A DNA stretch of 64,000 nt from Gnetum montanum (taxonomy: Eukaryota > Streptophyta > Gnetopsida > Gnetales > Gnetaceae): assembly GCA_015680685.1 (NCBI GenBank), contig MNCI01021017.1, forward strand, positions 531,693 through 595,692, written 5' to 3'. The notes below the pieces were generated by a model. The model was not told the DNA's origin. It searched no databases and worked only from the letters and a program-made list of their open reading frames with translations. Below are positions 33,600 through 45,189 of this stretch, in pieces (within the stretch, counting starts at the first letter, position 1; every line of letters begins with the position of its first letter). A program made the translations under genes and the position numbers.

Positions 33600-33913
33600 A
33601 AATGAAAAATATCTATGAATAGCTACATGTATGCATCCCTTGTCAATGCCACCCCATTGATGCAGCCCCATCAACACAACATAAAAATCCTATAAATACG
33701 CATGATACTTAGCTCATTTTTCATATTTTCTCACAAACATTGTACAATTTGTTAGAGCTCAAAGCCTTCTAAGAGCCTTAACTTTTGAACCATTTACCTA
33801 TTTCCACTCATTCTTCAATCCTTGAGCTACATGAGGTACACTTCACATCGTGGGGGCATCAAACACTAGGTTTTTAGTGAAAAATTTTCAAAAAATTTTC
33901 TAACTCCCCATAG
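33600..33913 (+). promoter_or_regulatory. TATA promoter and 5' exon of unknown locus
   Basis: TATAAATA at 33691-33698 (CCTATAAATACG) is followed by a C/T-rich leader without ORF that ends CCCCATAG at 33913, directly before a consensus donor GTAAGA. It could be the promoter of the decayed ORF at 40044 or the LTR of the element holding it; no matching LTR is found elsewhere in the window. Confidence 0.4.
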
Positions 33914-34090
33914 GTAAGATATTAAAATGATATTAAATTAATAATCATAAAATTTAATATCAACAAGCAACCTTCATTGGAACATGAATAACATAATAAT
34001 AATATAATATCATATGTATGCGATCACCAAATAAGGACTTAACGATAAAATTCTAACTTTTGATTAATAGACATAACTCGATCAAACAAA

Positions 34091-34136
34091 GAAAGATATC
34101 TAAATAAAATAAAGATTATACTTAAGAAACTAATTC
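34091..34136 (+). repeat. LINE target-site duplication, left copy (46 bp)
   Basis: Identical over 46 bases to 39976-40021 (starts GAAAGATATC, ends CTAATTC). The left copy ends where LINE sequence begins and the right copy starts directly after the poly-C tail. Confidence 0.95.
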
Positions 34137-34732
34137 CATCATTATTGAGAAACCCTGGGAAACCCTCCTGATGATGTTGTTGCAGCCGTTGTGGGCCTGA
34201 ACCCACCTGTCGTTGCCACTGCCCTGTGTGCCCTGCGTGGGCTGGGCGCAACAGCTGGGCTTTGCCTGCGTGCTGCCGCTGGTGGTTGTCTACATCCCAT
34301 CGCTAAAATTACCTATGTGTGCGCCATCGCCGCTGGAGAATCCGGCCTGAGCGCCCCCGTCCTCCAAAGCACTGCTGCCGCCGTTGCTGACGTGCATGTC
34401 GATGCCGTGCGTCGCACACCGTCCGTAGCCGTTGCCGGTGTTCCTTGTTGCTGCAATCCAAATCTATGTTACTGTGGTTCCCTAGTAGCCAATCGGTCTC
34501 ATTTTGCAGCACTAGCCTGACAAATCTGAGTTGAGGGTGTCGCAGATCTAGGATTGCCACCATTAAGTTCAGATTTCTGAGTTTTTTTCACATCATTGGG
34601 AGGACCTGTGGCACTTTAGCATCAATGAGTTCAGCGGTGGTCTGGCATCAACGGGTTCACCGGTGCTTCCGATCCAGGAGTGCTATGTAGGGCTACGCTG
34701 TTGGCAGAGAAGAACTGTGCTACAGTGCAGTC
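34137..34732 (+). promoter_or_regulatory. 5' untranslated region of the LINE (GC-rich)
   Basis: About 34185-34530 is strongly GC- and CpG-rich (GCCGTTGTGGGCC, GTGCTGCCGCTGG, GTCGATGCCGTGCGTCGC) in an otherwise AT-rich window. LINE 5' UTRs of this kind often contain an internal promoter; that role is inferred. The 109-residue ORF at 34191-34520 is low-complexity Ala/Cys and is not counted as a gene. Confidence 0.6.
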
Positions 34733-35839
34733 ATGGATGAATCTCAAGGCCCGTCTGGTTCTTCTCAGTAGGGAAGTCCCCCCAACTCCACTAATATTGA
34801 TTTTTTTATTCTGAACGATCTTTTTGATAATGTAGCTGAAGAATTTTCACCTCAGTTCATTTTTATTCAAATTATGGATTTTATTCCCCGATTAGTAAAT
34901 CTCAATTTATACATCAAATCTATTCTACAATCTCATGGCATAACCGTTTCCTATGCCCAATATTATGCCTGAAAATTTGTGCTCATAGAACTCTTTGATG
35001 CTTCTCATGTCAAGAAAGCCCTTTCAGCCTATTTTTTCCCAGCATGAAATGCCACCCTGGTCATCCGTCCATGGAAATTTGACTTCGATCTCACCGACCC
35101 AGCCTATAAAACTATCCCCTGTTATGTGGAGTTACCTAATCTTCCACTTATTTTTTCCACTTTTGAGAGAGACATTGTCAGTACCCTAGGTCACATTATC
35201 TCTGATCACGGAATAGAGGTTAATGGAATTTAGTTTTGTCGCTACTGTATAGAATTTGACATCTCACACAAGAAAACCTCTCTCACATTAGCGGCTGGAG
35301 GAAAATTGTTCACACAAAAAGTTGATTTTTTTTACCTTCCAAACTCCTGTAGCTATTGTCATCGAGCTGATCACCACATCTCAGCCTACCCCTCCTTAGC
35401 TAGGAAGAAAAATGCAAACAACCCTTCACAAAATCGTTCTTCCCCTATAGAGGAAACTCAAGTCCTACCAAAAACATTTAAATTTGCAGCCACTCCCCAC
35501 AAGACCTCTAGTTTTCTCTCCAAACCTAAATCCTCTACCACACAAGTCCCTCATTCTAGCTCCTCTATAAAGATCACTTCGCAAGCTAAAGTCACCCAAT
35601 CTAAATCTTTCAAGGACTCTATTTCAACCACTGAGGGAGGGAAGGATGGGGGCAGGAAAAGAGCTAAACCATCCTCCTTTTCTGACCCACCATTATCTCT
35701 CTCCCATATAGCCTCTTCTATAGTTCCAGTCATTACAAACGACCCCTCTGTTGTCCTTCTCAACATAATGGAAATGGACACATCAACCCTCAAATCCTCT
35801 GAAGTGATTTCCCTACCCACATCTTCTACCTCCTCATGA
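34733..35839 (+). pseudogene. LINE ORF1, nucleic-acid-binding protein, four stops
   Basis: One uninterrupted frame of 368 codons starts MDESQGPSGSSQ, with in-frame stops at 34769 (TAG), 34970 (TGA), 35045 (TGA) and 35231 (TAG). The middle, FVLIELFDASHVKKALS and LVIRPWKFDFDL, resembles the DUF4283-type domain of plant LINE ORF1. A zinc knuckle CSYCHRADHHISAYP starts at residue 206, with its last Cys changed to Tyr (TGC to TAC). The C-terminal part is Ser/Lys/Pro-rich and basic. It ends TGA at 35837-35839, overlapping the ATG of ORF2 as ATGA. The product would bind LINE RNA in the ribonucleoprotein. Confidence 0.88.
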
Positions 35840-38800
35840 ATTTAGTATCTTGGAATGTTCGAGGCCTTACAGATAGGCTTTGAGGTAAAAGGGCTAGCAA
35901 TTTTCTCTCTAGTCTGAATACCACCTTTGATTTCATCCTTCTTCAGGAAATTAAAATTTCAGCTTCTAACTTAGAGTTTTCAGCTCATATGTTTCTTCCC
36001 CACTCCTCAGTCATAGCTACCTCCCACGTGTATGGAAAAGGTGGAGCAGCTATTCTCATTTCAGCCCATTGGAAAGACAAACTCATCCATTTTGGTTCTG
36101 ATTCAAGCTAAAGAGTTTCTTGGGCTATCTTTTCCTCCTCCCACGGACCCTTTGGGGTTTGCTCTATTTATGCTCCAAATGACTCCATGGAACGGGCTAA
36201 CTTATGGTAGGAACTAACTTATTCTCTTCCTTCCGTTCCTTGGATTTTTGGTGGAGATTTTAATATGATTGAATTCCCTCACGATAAACTTAGAGGAGTC
36301 CCTTTTCGACTTCCTCCTCATGAATTTCAACCTTGGTCTGACTTTAAAAAACAATTTTATCTCCTTGATGGAGTCAAGGATAACTCAAGCAGTCCTCTCC
36401 ATAGATTTACTTGGAGTAATCTTCGTCTGGGTCAGGCTCGAATATATAGTCGGCTAGATCGATTTTACTTCTCCACACTATCCTTTTGGCAGGCAATCTC
36501 CACCACTACAGTTCACCAACATGCTACGTTATCTGACCATTATCCCATCGTCTTTTCCATGCAAATCTCTGGTACTTCTCAAAGGACCAGATTCCACCTC
36601 TTTCACCTACACTCTAATTTATTCTCTTCTCCTTCATCTCAACAACTTCTTTCTAATATTTGGAATGTCAAACCTAGGCCCACAGGTCAGGTGGGTTGGA
36701 TCCATTGGTGGCTGCGAACCACTAGTAGGGTGAGGAACTTTGCTCGGAAGTTCGGCAAGGAAGTGGCCTCTTGTTCTAGACTAGAGTACAACAACATTTG
36801 TTCAACTATTAATAATCTCATGAAAAGGTTATCCATAGAACCCTTTAATACCCACATTCATGAAGAACTTGCTAAAGTTCGCTCCACTTTCCAATCTTGG
36901 GAAGTCCACAAGGCCCACAGTTCCTTAATCAAAAGTAGACTTACTTGGTTGAAGATTCAAGATGAGCAATGTAAGGAATTTTTTAAATATCTTAACAGCT
37001 CTCCTTCCATTCCATCCCCAAATACTCTCTCTAGGTATGGTGTTAATATCACTGATCACGATAGTATTCTCTCTTACCTTAAGGAGCACTTTGAAGCCTT
37101 GTATATAGCTTCCCCAATGAATCTCTCATCATTTGAGGCCACTACGCGTAACTATCCTAGGTTAGTTGACTAATCCATGTCTCACATCCTCGATACTAAT
37201 ATCACTCAAGAAGAGCTTCAACATGCTTGTTTCAAACTCAGCTCTGGGAAAGCTCCTGGATATGATGGTTTCCCTGTTGAGTTTTTTCAGAGGCATTGGA
37301 ATCTTGTTGGCCATGACCTTTTCCAAGTAATTAAAGAGGCTATCCATCTTGGTTCTCTTGGACCAAATTTAAATCTTGGGATTATTCGCCTCCTTCCCAA
37401 ATCAGGAGACCCTACTAGTATAGCTAATTGGCGACCCATTACTCTTCTTAATGTGGTATACAAAATTTGGGCCAAATGCTTAGCTTTACGTTTGAAAAAA
37501 TTCCTTCATAAAATTATATCCCCTCAACAAACCGGATTTGTCCCAGGGCGTTATATCTTAGATAATTTAGTGGCTTCTTGGGAAGGTTTGCAGTGGGCTG
37601 AGGATGATGGCCAAGACATCCTTTTGATGAAATTGGACTATGCCAAGGCCTACAACAACATTAAGTGGGACTTTATCCTTCAAACTATTTCAAAACTAGG
37701 TTTTGGCTCCAAGTATCTTCATATGGTGAAATGTCTCTTCTCAGATGCTAATGCGAGAATAGCCGCCACCTTTGGCATCACCGCCCCCTTTGCATTACAT
37801 AGATCAGTAAGACAAGGTTGTCCTCTTGTCCTTTATCTCTTTATCATTGCTACGGATTTCCTTTGCCATCAAATTAACCATGATATTCAATCAGGGATGC
37901 TATATGGAGTGCGCTTTTCCTCTCCTCAACATCAACTGCTTAATATGCATTTTGCTGATGACTCTTTTTTTCTAATCCAAAATACAACCGATAATGTTAA
38001 ACGACTTTTAGCCCAAGTAGAGAAATATTGTTCTCTCTCTGGTTCTACCATTAATTGGTCTAAATCTTCTGTTTATAGTTTTCATAACAATTATAGTAAA
38101 CTCCCCACCTATCCATGGAAATTAATCCAAGACCATCATATCATGAAGCTCTTGGGAATCCCTTTCCGATTTCGTGGTCCTACTTCTGCACTGTGGGAGC
38201 TAGTTATCTCTCGTATTCGTAAGAAAACTGAAAAGTGGAAGACTAAGCCCCTTACCTTGGCAGGAAAATATCTTGTTTGTAAATCCATTTGTGCTTCTAC
38301 CCATGTGTATTATTCCTCGTGCTGGGCTCCTTCCCACACAGCCTATCAAAACTTGGAGCGGTTATTTCGAGACTTCATGTGGTCATCTAAAGATTCCCAA
38401 CGAGGTTTTCATCGTGTTGCTTGGAACATTGTCACTCTTCCTAGAAACAAAGGAGGATTAGGTCTGTTGAATTCCTACAAACAGGGACTCACCTTAGTTG
38501 CTAAGTGGTTAGTGCAACATCTGGACACCTCTGACATAATTGGAAATCTTCTCCAGCTAAGGCTTCATCAAAGTTTTCCTAAACATAAGCCTTTTTGGAA
38601 AAACATCCATCCTATTAATTGGATTTTCTCTCCTCATTCTATCTCCATTCCTGGTTCCCATGTCTTCAAAAGCATATGGAAGGCTTGGCAAGTTCTCCAC
38701 CATCATATTAATTGGTCTAATATCCATCTTAACCCTACTCTCCTTCCCATGCTTTGCCCTTGGTGGTTACCCTTGACCCCTGCCCCTCTTGCCATTACTA

Positions 38801-39633
38801 ATGCAAGATTAGCCATTATTTGGTACCGGAAGGGAGTGATTTCCCTTAATTTTCTTCATCTTGCTAATCAATGGATTTCTTGGGAAGCGTTTGAAAACCT
38901 ATATGGAGATTCGAAAGCAATGAGAATTTGCTTCCACCAGATACATACATTTCCTCATCAATCATTACACCTAGATGATGCTATCCAAGGTATATTTCAT
39001 GGCCTCTATTGGTCTAATGGGTCAAAAAATTTTCCTTATCGGCCACATGTTCCCTTCCAATTGTTACACAATTCTTCCGAAGTCATTCTACGCTGTAATC
39101 ACTCTTGGAATAAATAAGAATTAGAGGATTTTTGGATCTCTCTTTTCAACCAAATTTGGCGTCTCCCGACTCTTCCCAAAATTCAACAATTCCTTTGGTG
39201 TTTTCTTCATCAAGGTCTCCCTATCAGGAAACGTTTAGCATACCTTGGGATTCACTCCCCTAAGTGCCCTTTATGTAATGACCCTGAAACCTTTGTCCAT
39301 GTTTTTTGGCTTTGCCCATTTTCTCAGATTGCATGGGAATGGGCTTCTAAGGTGTTTCCCTCATGCACTCTTACACAAGAGGCCGTAATGTTTGGTTTCT
39401 TACCTACCAGGTCCACAAACTCTCATTTCCTATGGAAGATCCTTAGGCCCATCATCTTATATACTATTTGGAAACGTAGATGTACCACACTTTTTCAAAA
39501 GACAATTATTTCAAACTCCTTACAACTAACTACTTCGGAAAAAATACAAATTCTTCAGCATGTTCACTTCCAAATTATATCTCAAGCCCCAAAATTCAAG
39601 ATGAATGCTAACCAGTTGTTTTTCTTATTGTAG
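35836..39633 (+). pseudogene. LINE ORF2: endonuclease, reverse transcriptase, zf-RVT; five stops
   Basis: One frame of 1265 codons, starts MNLVSWNVRGL, with stops at 35881 (TGA), 36109 (TAA), 36208 (TAG), 37171 (TAA) and 39115 (TAA). APE-type endonuclease: N7, E38 (LLQEIK), D141/N143 (GGDFNM), DRFYFS, and S233-D234-H235 (LSDHYPI). RT: GKAPGYDGFPVEFF, RPITLLNVVYKIWAK, QTGFVPGRYILDNL, KLDYAKAYNN (D601; the usual AYD is AYN607), VRQGCPL and FADD (706-709). The C-terminus has the plant zf-RVT domain with CPLCNDPETFVHVFWLC. No RNase H follows. Nicks the target and primes cDNA on it. Confidence 0.93.
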
Positions 39634-39953
39634 CCATGGAGTCATATCGAAGATCCAAATAATCACCATCATCAAGCCTCACTTCAGAAGAAAGTCTCCT
39701 AATTATGCCACAGTTTTCTACACCATTTGGCCTTTTTCCTCTTTCTCCCACCTTTGTTCTCATTCGACAATCCACACCCTGGAAACGATACACACATTTT
39801 AGCGAATGGTTGATCTCTAGAATGCTAAGTTTAACATGTTTCCTCTATAATAGTCTCAGTCAACACAGTTTCTCTTCTTCCTTTCCTTAATCTATATGTC
39901 TTGAAGTAGCTTATGTACTAAATTTTTTTTTCGATTAATAAAATTCTCTTTTT
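39634..39953 (+). other. LINE 3' untranslated region
   Basis: Follows the ORF2 terminator TAG at 39631. Contains TTAATAAAATTC at 39936-39947, which could act as a poly-A signal. The small ORFs here are not supported. Confidence 0.6.
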
Positions 39954-39975
39954 GGGGTCTGACACCCCCCCCCCC
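39954..39975 (+). other. LINE 3' hairpin and poly-C tail
   Basis: GGGGT (39954-39958), loop CTGAC, ACCCC (39964-39968) can pair as a five-base stem. The C-run goes on to 39975 (11 Cs from 39965), directly against the target duplication. No A-tail is present. Confidence 0.75.
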
Positions 39976-40021
39976 GAAAGATATCTAAATAAAATAAAGA
40001 TTATACTTAAGAAACTAATTC
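39976..40021 (+). repeat. LINE target-site duplication, right copy (46 bp)
   Basis: Perfect match to 34091-34136, with no mismatch over 46 bases. Confidence 0.95.
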
Positions 40022-40043
40022 TGGCTTATTTTTATGATCATAG

Positions 40044-42402
40044 ATGGCACCTAAGAGAGGACCACAAGTAGGAGGTCCATCATAGCCCAGCCAAAAATGA
40101 CCATGTGGTAGAAGGGACTACCAACAAAAACCACAACAATAGTACCATAAGCAAGCAATTGAGGCCATCCATGTTACTAGGCCCCTATGAGAGGACCCTA
40201 AGGTGGAATATGTCTATCAAATTTCCATAATAAAAATTGGGTAATCTAAGCAAGATGAGGTTCCAAGACTGCAACCCAATCTAGAGGTCATGTTCACAAA
40301 GACCTGCCTAGGAAATGTTTGCACCAAAGAAATTCATAGTTCCATCCTATAGGAACTAAATTTTGAATATTTTCTAGAGCTTACATCAAAAGGGATTAGA
40401 ACACAACTCCAAGGTTCTCTACTATGGCCCATTCTCTCCAATAGTAGGGAATGGTACATAGGAGAAACTTATCTCTTATGGAAGAATGAACAAGGTGATG
40501 TCATTGTTAAATCAAAGACATCACTATCTCTTGCTTGGTTGAAGCAATAGTAGAGGCCCTTAGATTACCCAAGACTAGGGCAAAGCTGGCAAAGATATCC
40601 ACTCAAGTAAACCCATAAGTTAAGAAAGAGTGGGCTTAGCAATGCAATGGAGCAAATTGTAAGAAGTATGGTATCCTCACTAAGATGGAGTAAGCCTATT
40701 TCAAGATTGTAGCCTATCACCTCAATCCAATGGCGAGCCTAATCAAGATAACTACCTTCTCTACCAAGGCATGTGTGGCTCTAAGTAGAAAGTTTCTAGT
40801 CAACCTACCATAGTTCATCTTTCTTTAAATAGAGAAGAATTTTAAGGAGAATAAGAAGGGTAGGAAGAAAATTCACTTTGTATGCCTCATAATAAAACTT
40901 TGTAAAAGGAGAGGGATATACCACTATTCTAATGATGTGGTTCATAGAGCTCCTACCACATCATGGTAGGAAATGATGAAAGATAAAGTATTTACAAGGC
41001 TTCAAGTGAAGAAGCAACCACCACCACCATCACCTGTAGCACCAGAGACAACTCTAAAAGTGTTGACAGTTGTAGAGCATCTAAGAAAGGTTAGAGAGTA
41101 ACAATTACAATAAAAACAAGCTTTTGAAGGTGGTGGGGAATCTTTGATATACAAATTGGCCATGAGCCATTTGAACAAGGTCATAAGAACCATCAACTAT
41201 TTGGATGATGGAATGACCCCACTATTCTTTTCATAGAGAAACCAAGCACATGTTTCCTCTAATCCTACTACCAAAGAAGTCACTATATTCATACCAAAAT
41301 AAGTATTCCCTAAAATTTCTGGGAATGCAACAATCTTCCTTATAACACTAGAAGAAACTAAGGAAGAAACAATCCTACTTATGTCACACAAGGCCCAAGA
41401 GATAGTAATAGAGATGTTTGTAGATTATATTAGAGAATCTCTAAGTGCTCCTGCTACATACAAGCATCAACAGGAGTAGGAAGTAGAAGGTTGAATGCAG
41501 CCCAACATGAAGAAGTAATGGAATGACTAGTGGGAGCTAGGCAATTAATTCCATAGATATTTGATCTTTTGAAAGATATTTCAACTACCTAGTTTCCACT
41601 ATTAGAGACAAGGGGAAAGCTATTAACTGTAAATGCGTAACTCAAGGATGCCATCATTAGCAATCAATAGTTGGCTATTGAGGTTGCAAAACTTAAAGCC
41701 TACTTGTTAGATCCTACCATTCTCAAGCTAGAGAAAACCAAGGATAAAGCTTTTTAATAGCTTCAACATAAATATTAAGATGATAAGAATGCAAAGAAAA
41801 TTTCAATATTTGATGCATCACTATCAAAAGCAATGAAAATTTTCACTAATTGCAATCTCCATTAAGTTCTTAAAAAATATGGTTCTAATAATAGAAAATC
41901 ATCACCTACAGAATGATAAACAACAAAAGGACCAAATGGTGGAATACACTGATTAGTAGCAAGAATAACTTACCAATGTGAACCTAGACTTGAGAAGATT
42001 GGTTACAAAAAATGGGAATCCCTCAATGGAGGAGGTTCATGCCATTTGCAAAAAGATAGCAATTGAGATCACCACCTAAAAGAATGAAACCCTAAAATAT
42101 GAACAAGTTAAGAACCATTACAGGGACCAAGTTGGGATGCTTAAGGAAGTTAATGAAAAAGAAATTAAGCTGACTAAGGAAAAGGTGAAGAAGCTATCTA
42201 GCAACTTCAACAAAGAGGCAATGTATGGTAGCCCATCTTAGATGGTCTCAAAACTTACAACCAAGTAGAGATCTACTTTAAGGAGTTACAGATTGATGAG
42301 TTGATTGAATACATGAAGCTTGCCAACCTTTGATATGCAAACTTGGTAATGCTGACAACAAGAAGACTCAAATCAAAGTTAGAGAAGTAGGTGACTAGCT
42401 CT
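40044..42402 (+). pseudogene. Decayed long ORF starting MAPKRG, unknown
   Basis: From ATG 40044 one frame runs about 190 codons (to about 40615) with stops only at Gln/Arg/Trp-type positions: MAPKRGPQVGGPS, MFTKTCLGNVCTKEIHSS, ELNFEYFLELTSKGIRTQLQ, SNSREWYIGETYLLWKNEQG. After a frame change it continues MASLIKITTFSTKACVALSR and KIHFVCLIIKLCKRRGIYHYS, a layout that recalls the 'putative plant transposon protein' domain also suspected in D1. It ends with Pro/Glu/Lys-rich, coiled-coil-like parts (TLKVLTVVEHLRKVRE; NEKEIKLTKEKVKKL). No pol motifs. It stops against the LTR at 42403. Probably the interior of another non-autonomous retroelement; a decayed host gene is the alternative. Confidence 0.5.
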
Positions 42403-43753
42403 TAAAACACCATCAAGAAAATTTATGTTGTAACTTGTAAACCTTCACCATCGAACTTGAGGCAAAATTTTATTATAAATGTAAGGTTTGGGGTGCATGA
42501 GCTGCAATCTTACATACTTTAACTTTTTGAGGCCGAAAAATTCCTCGTAAGTTGCTACTACCTCACTTCCCAACTAGGAAAAATAGTTTCATGTCTATAT
42601 TTAGGCTTGAGAAGGCTAAAAATGCCTTGGGGACTACCAAATTTAGCATTTTCATTGGTTTTTGTGGGCTATAGCCTAAATTACGCTAGAACTACCTACA
42701 CCAAATGTTGGTGGTGTTGGTTTTTCAATTTCCTAGCAATTCCTAGTGTAGTTGCCACAAAACCTAGCATGGGAGATGCACACATCTAGCGTTGGTGGTA
42801 TTGGATTTTCATTTTCCTAGCAATGGCTAGCATAGTCACCACATTTTCTAGCAAATTCCAACAATACCAATGTAGCTCTCTAAGGCCAACATAACTAAGG
42901 TGAAGCTAGCATAGTCACAAAAGTACATTTACTATTCATAGTATCTGGTGTGGTTTTGATGGCCTTCAAGTGTCAAAACTTGTCACAAATGGACAACTAC
43001 ACTGGGAATTATGGCATGTTACACTTGTAAAAAAAATTAATTTTTCAGCAACCATGGTAGCAATTTGCAGCCTAAAATTAGCAACCTTAAAGCCTATAAA
43101 ATCCAAACTCAAACACATTATTTAGGTTTGGAACATTTTGCAATCACATGAACTTAGCAACCTTGAGCACTATAAATCCATTTTTGCATTTTTAAGACTT
43201 TTGGAGTAAACTAGCATCTACTTAAGCATCCAAGACTCTTAGTCTAGTTCCATTACCACAAAATTCAAACACCATTATGTACATCACTTTTTATCAAAGT
43301 TGCAGATTTAGGCAAAAATCAGTAAGAAGTTCTTGACAATTAGGGTTGAGAGGTACCTGGATCATGGAGTTCAACTGTAGCATACAACCTGCCAACTCTA
43401 AAAGGCTTCAAGCTTCATCCAAATAAGCTTCTTGTGCATTTTAGCATAAAATTTGTATTCTTTGAACTCTACAGTTTTAGCATTTTTTACTATTTTAATA
43501 AAGTTTATTAGTTCATTTGTAGTATAGATTTCATTTCAAGTTTAATTCTGTGATAATTTTTCATTTGAAGCTATAATTTTTTTTTCTCATTCACATTTTT
43601 TAAGTTCCTAGGTGATCGGCCATACTATCTAGGGTACCTTGAATCCTCTTTCTCGAAGGCCCTGGGGATTCAAGGTCAAAAATTATTGTTGCATCTGATT
43701 TTTTTTTTAATTTTTTCAATTATTTTCAATGATTGAATTTTTCGAGTGCAACA
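42403..43753 (+). repeat. 5' LTR of gypsy element A (G1 family, 1351 bp)
   Basis: Starts TAAAACACCATCAAG (TG worn to TA) and ends GAGTGCAACA. Collinear with 1482-2893, including the U3 repeats (now CTAGCATAG forms) and a TATA box at 43095-43102. Followed directly by the family primer site, so this is a 5' LTR. The 60-residue ORF at 42607-42789 is an LTR artefact. Confidence 0.8.
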
Positions 43754-44713
43754 ATTTTTTTGGTGCTAGAAGGAGGGCCTCTACCTAAATTCTCAGCCCA
43801 CACATTTTTCAACCATTTCTCAAAACCAAGTCATACATATTTTAAACTACAAAACCTACAAACATCCTTTGAAAACAAATGTTGGTGCTACATCCCCCAC
43901 AGCTAACATCCAATGTAGTTGTTGTGGCTGATTAGGTTTCTACATTATTTTCACAGTATTTGTTGGACTTTCTAAGGCCAAAGTAGTTCACACTCAACTT
44001 TGTAATTTTTGCTAGTTGAAACCTATATTCTGGGTGTTTTAAGGGCTAGTGTAGCTCCACCTAAACACCTAAATTCATCGGCTATGAAATTTTGTAGAAA
44101 TTCAAGTGTAGTCAATCCCAAGACTCCAACATAGTCACTAGAAACCCCAAATTTTTTTGCATTTAATTTCTCAAAACCAACACACCTCCTTTAGAGGAAA
44201 ATATTTCCAACTTGTTTTTACCAAGAAAAAAAAAGCCATTTCCCACCACCTACCCTAGCAGAGTCTACTTGGTAATACAATAACTAACTACATACCCACA
44301 TAAAACTTGCTACTATGAAATTTTTTTAGAAGGCCAACATAGTCCTCTCCAAGACCCCAACATAGTACTAGGAAAATAAACACTACACATTCACTTTTGC
44401 AAACCCCATGCATTTTTCCAAGAGGGCGTATCACCACCATAGTCTTGTTGGATAAGACAACCTCTTCCTCACTTCTTTATGGAAAAGATCCTACTAGAAA
44501 AGCCAACATAATTAGTCCTTCCAACATGTTCATCTTTCACATTTTTACCAAGTACAATATACATCATTGCCACTGTAACTTGCACTACACCTACAATTGC
44601 AATTTACACCATTTTCCAGCCATAACCCCTTTGCATCTTGGATAATTCCACCTGTATTTTTTTCTAATTAATTAATTAAAAAAATTATTAAACCAATTTT
44701 AAAACCAATAAAA
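43754..44713 (+). other. Primer site and leader of element A
   Basis: TGGTGCTAGAAGGAGGGCC starts at 43761, seven bases after the LTR. The leader is C-rich (CCAACATAGTC, CCTCTCCAAGACCCCAACATAG) and repeats an AACATAGTCC-type word at about 44120, 44338 and 44360. No ORF is supported. Confidence 0.65.
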
Positions 44714-45189
44714 ATGTCTTTTATTCAATCAACTATTTTTTCCCTCAACCTTACTAACATGACATCTAACCAAGATGTTGTGAGGGTTTATGACCCGAAA
44801 GACCATGCAGTAGCCTATCATAGGCAATCACTTAAGCTAAGGTAGCAGAGCTGAGATTTTTTCATCATCAATGAAAATTATTATAATTTCATATCTACCA
44901 AAATCCAAGCAGGTGTACTCCTTCCACAAGTGGAGGAAAAATCCAAACATGAATATGATCTCATTCATTGTAATAAGAAGGAATATGCTCCTTCCTCATA
45001 TGATAAAATACCATTGTCTAATGCCCATACATGCATACTATCTTATCTAATTGAGATGGATGAATAAGATGGGGATTCAAGCTTCAAGGATCAATGCAAG
45101 AAGCAAGATGAGTTTGAGGCAAAGATTAAACTAGAAAACTTCTTAGGGATCCTATTCCAACAATTAGCTTCCCAAGCCACTATACCCAC

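Larger units (their letters stand above)
34137..39975 (+). mobile_element. Near full-length plant L1-type LINE, 5839 bp
   Basis: GC-rich 5' untranslated region, ORF1 with a CCHC knuckle, ORF2 with APE-type endonuclease, RT and zinc-binding domain, short 3' UTR, 3' hairpin and C-tail, all flanked by a perfect 46-bp target duplication. This is a complete LINE layout. Both ORFs have premature stops (four and five), all in codons explained by C-to-T or G-to-A change. It lies inside a putative intron of the 40044 locus in the same orientation. Lineage: plant L1 clade, from the ORF2 domain order. Confidence 0.92.
33914..40043 (+). other. Putative 5'-UTR intron split by a LINE
   Basis: Donor ATAG/GTAAGA at 33914 and acceptor GATCATAG at 40043, directly before ATGGCACC. 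Without the LINE and one duplication copy the intron would be about 245 bp and very AT-rich, a normal plant intron. Splicing is inferred from the consensus only. Confidence 0.35.

Noticed and set aside
34191-34520. 109-residue Ala/Cys-rich ORF and its minus partner
   Set aside because: Lies in the GC-rich 5' untranslated region of the LINE; composition explains the open frame.
39954-39975. GC-hairpin as an intrinsic bacterial-type terminator
   Set aside because: The setting is a plant LINE 3' end with a C-run; no U-run follows.
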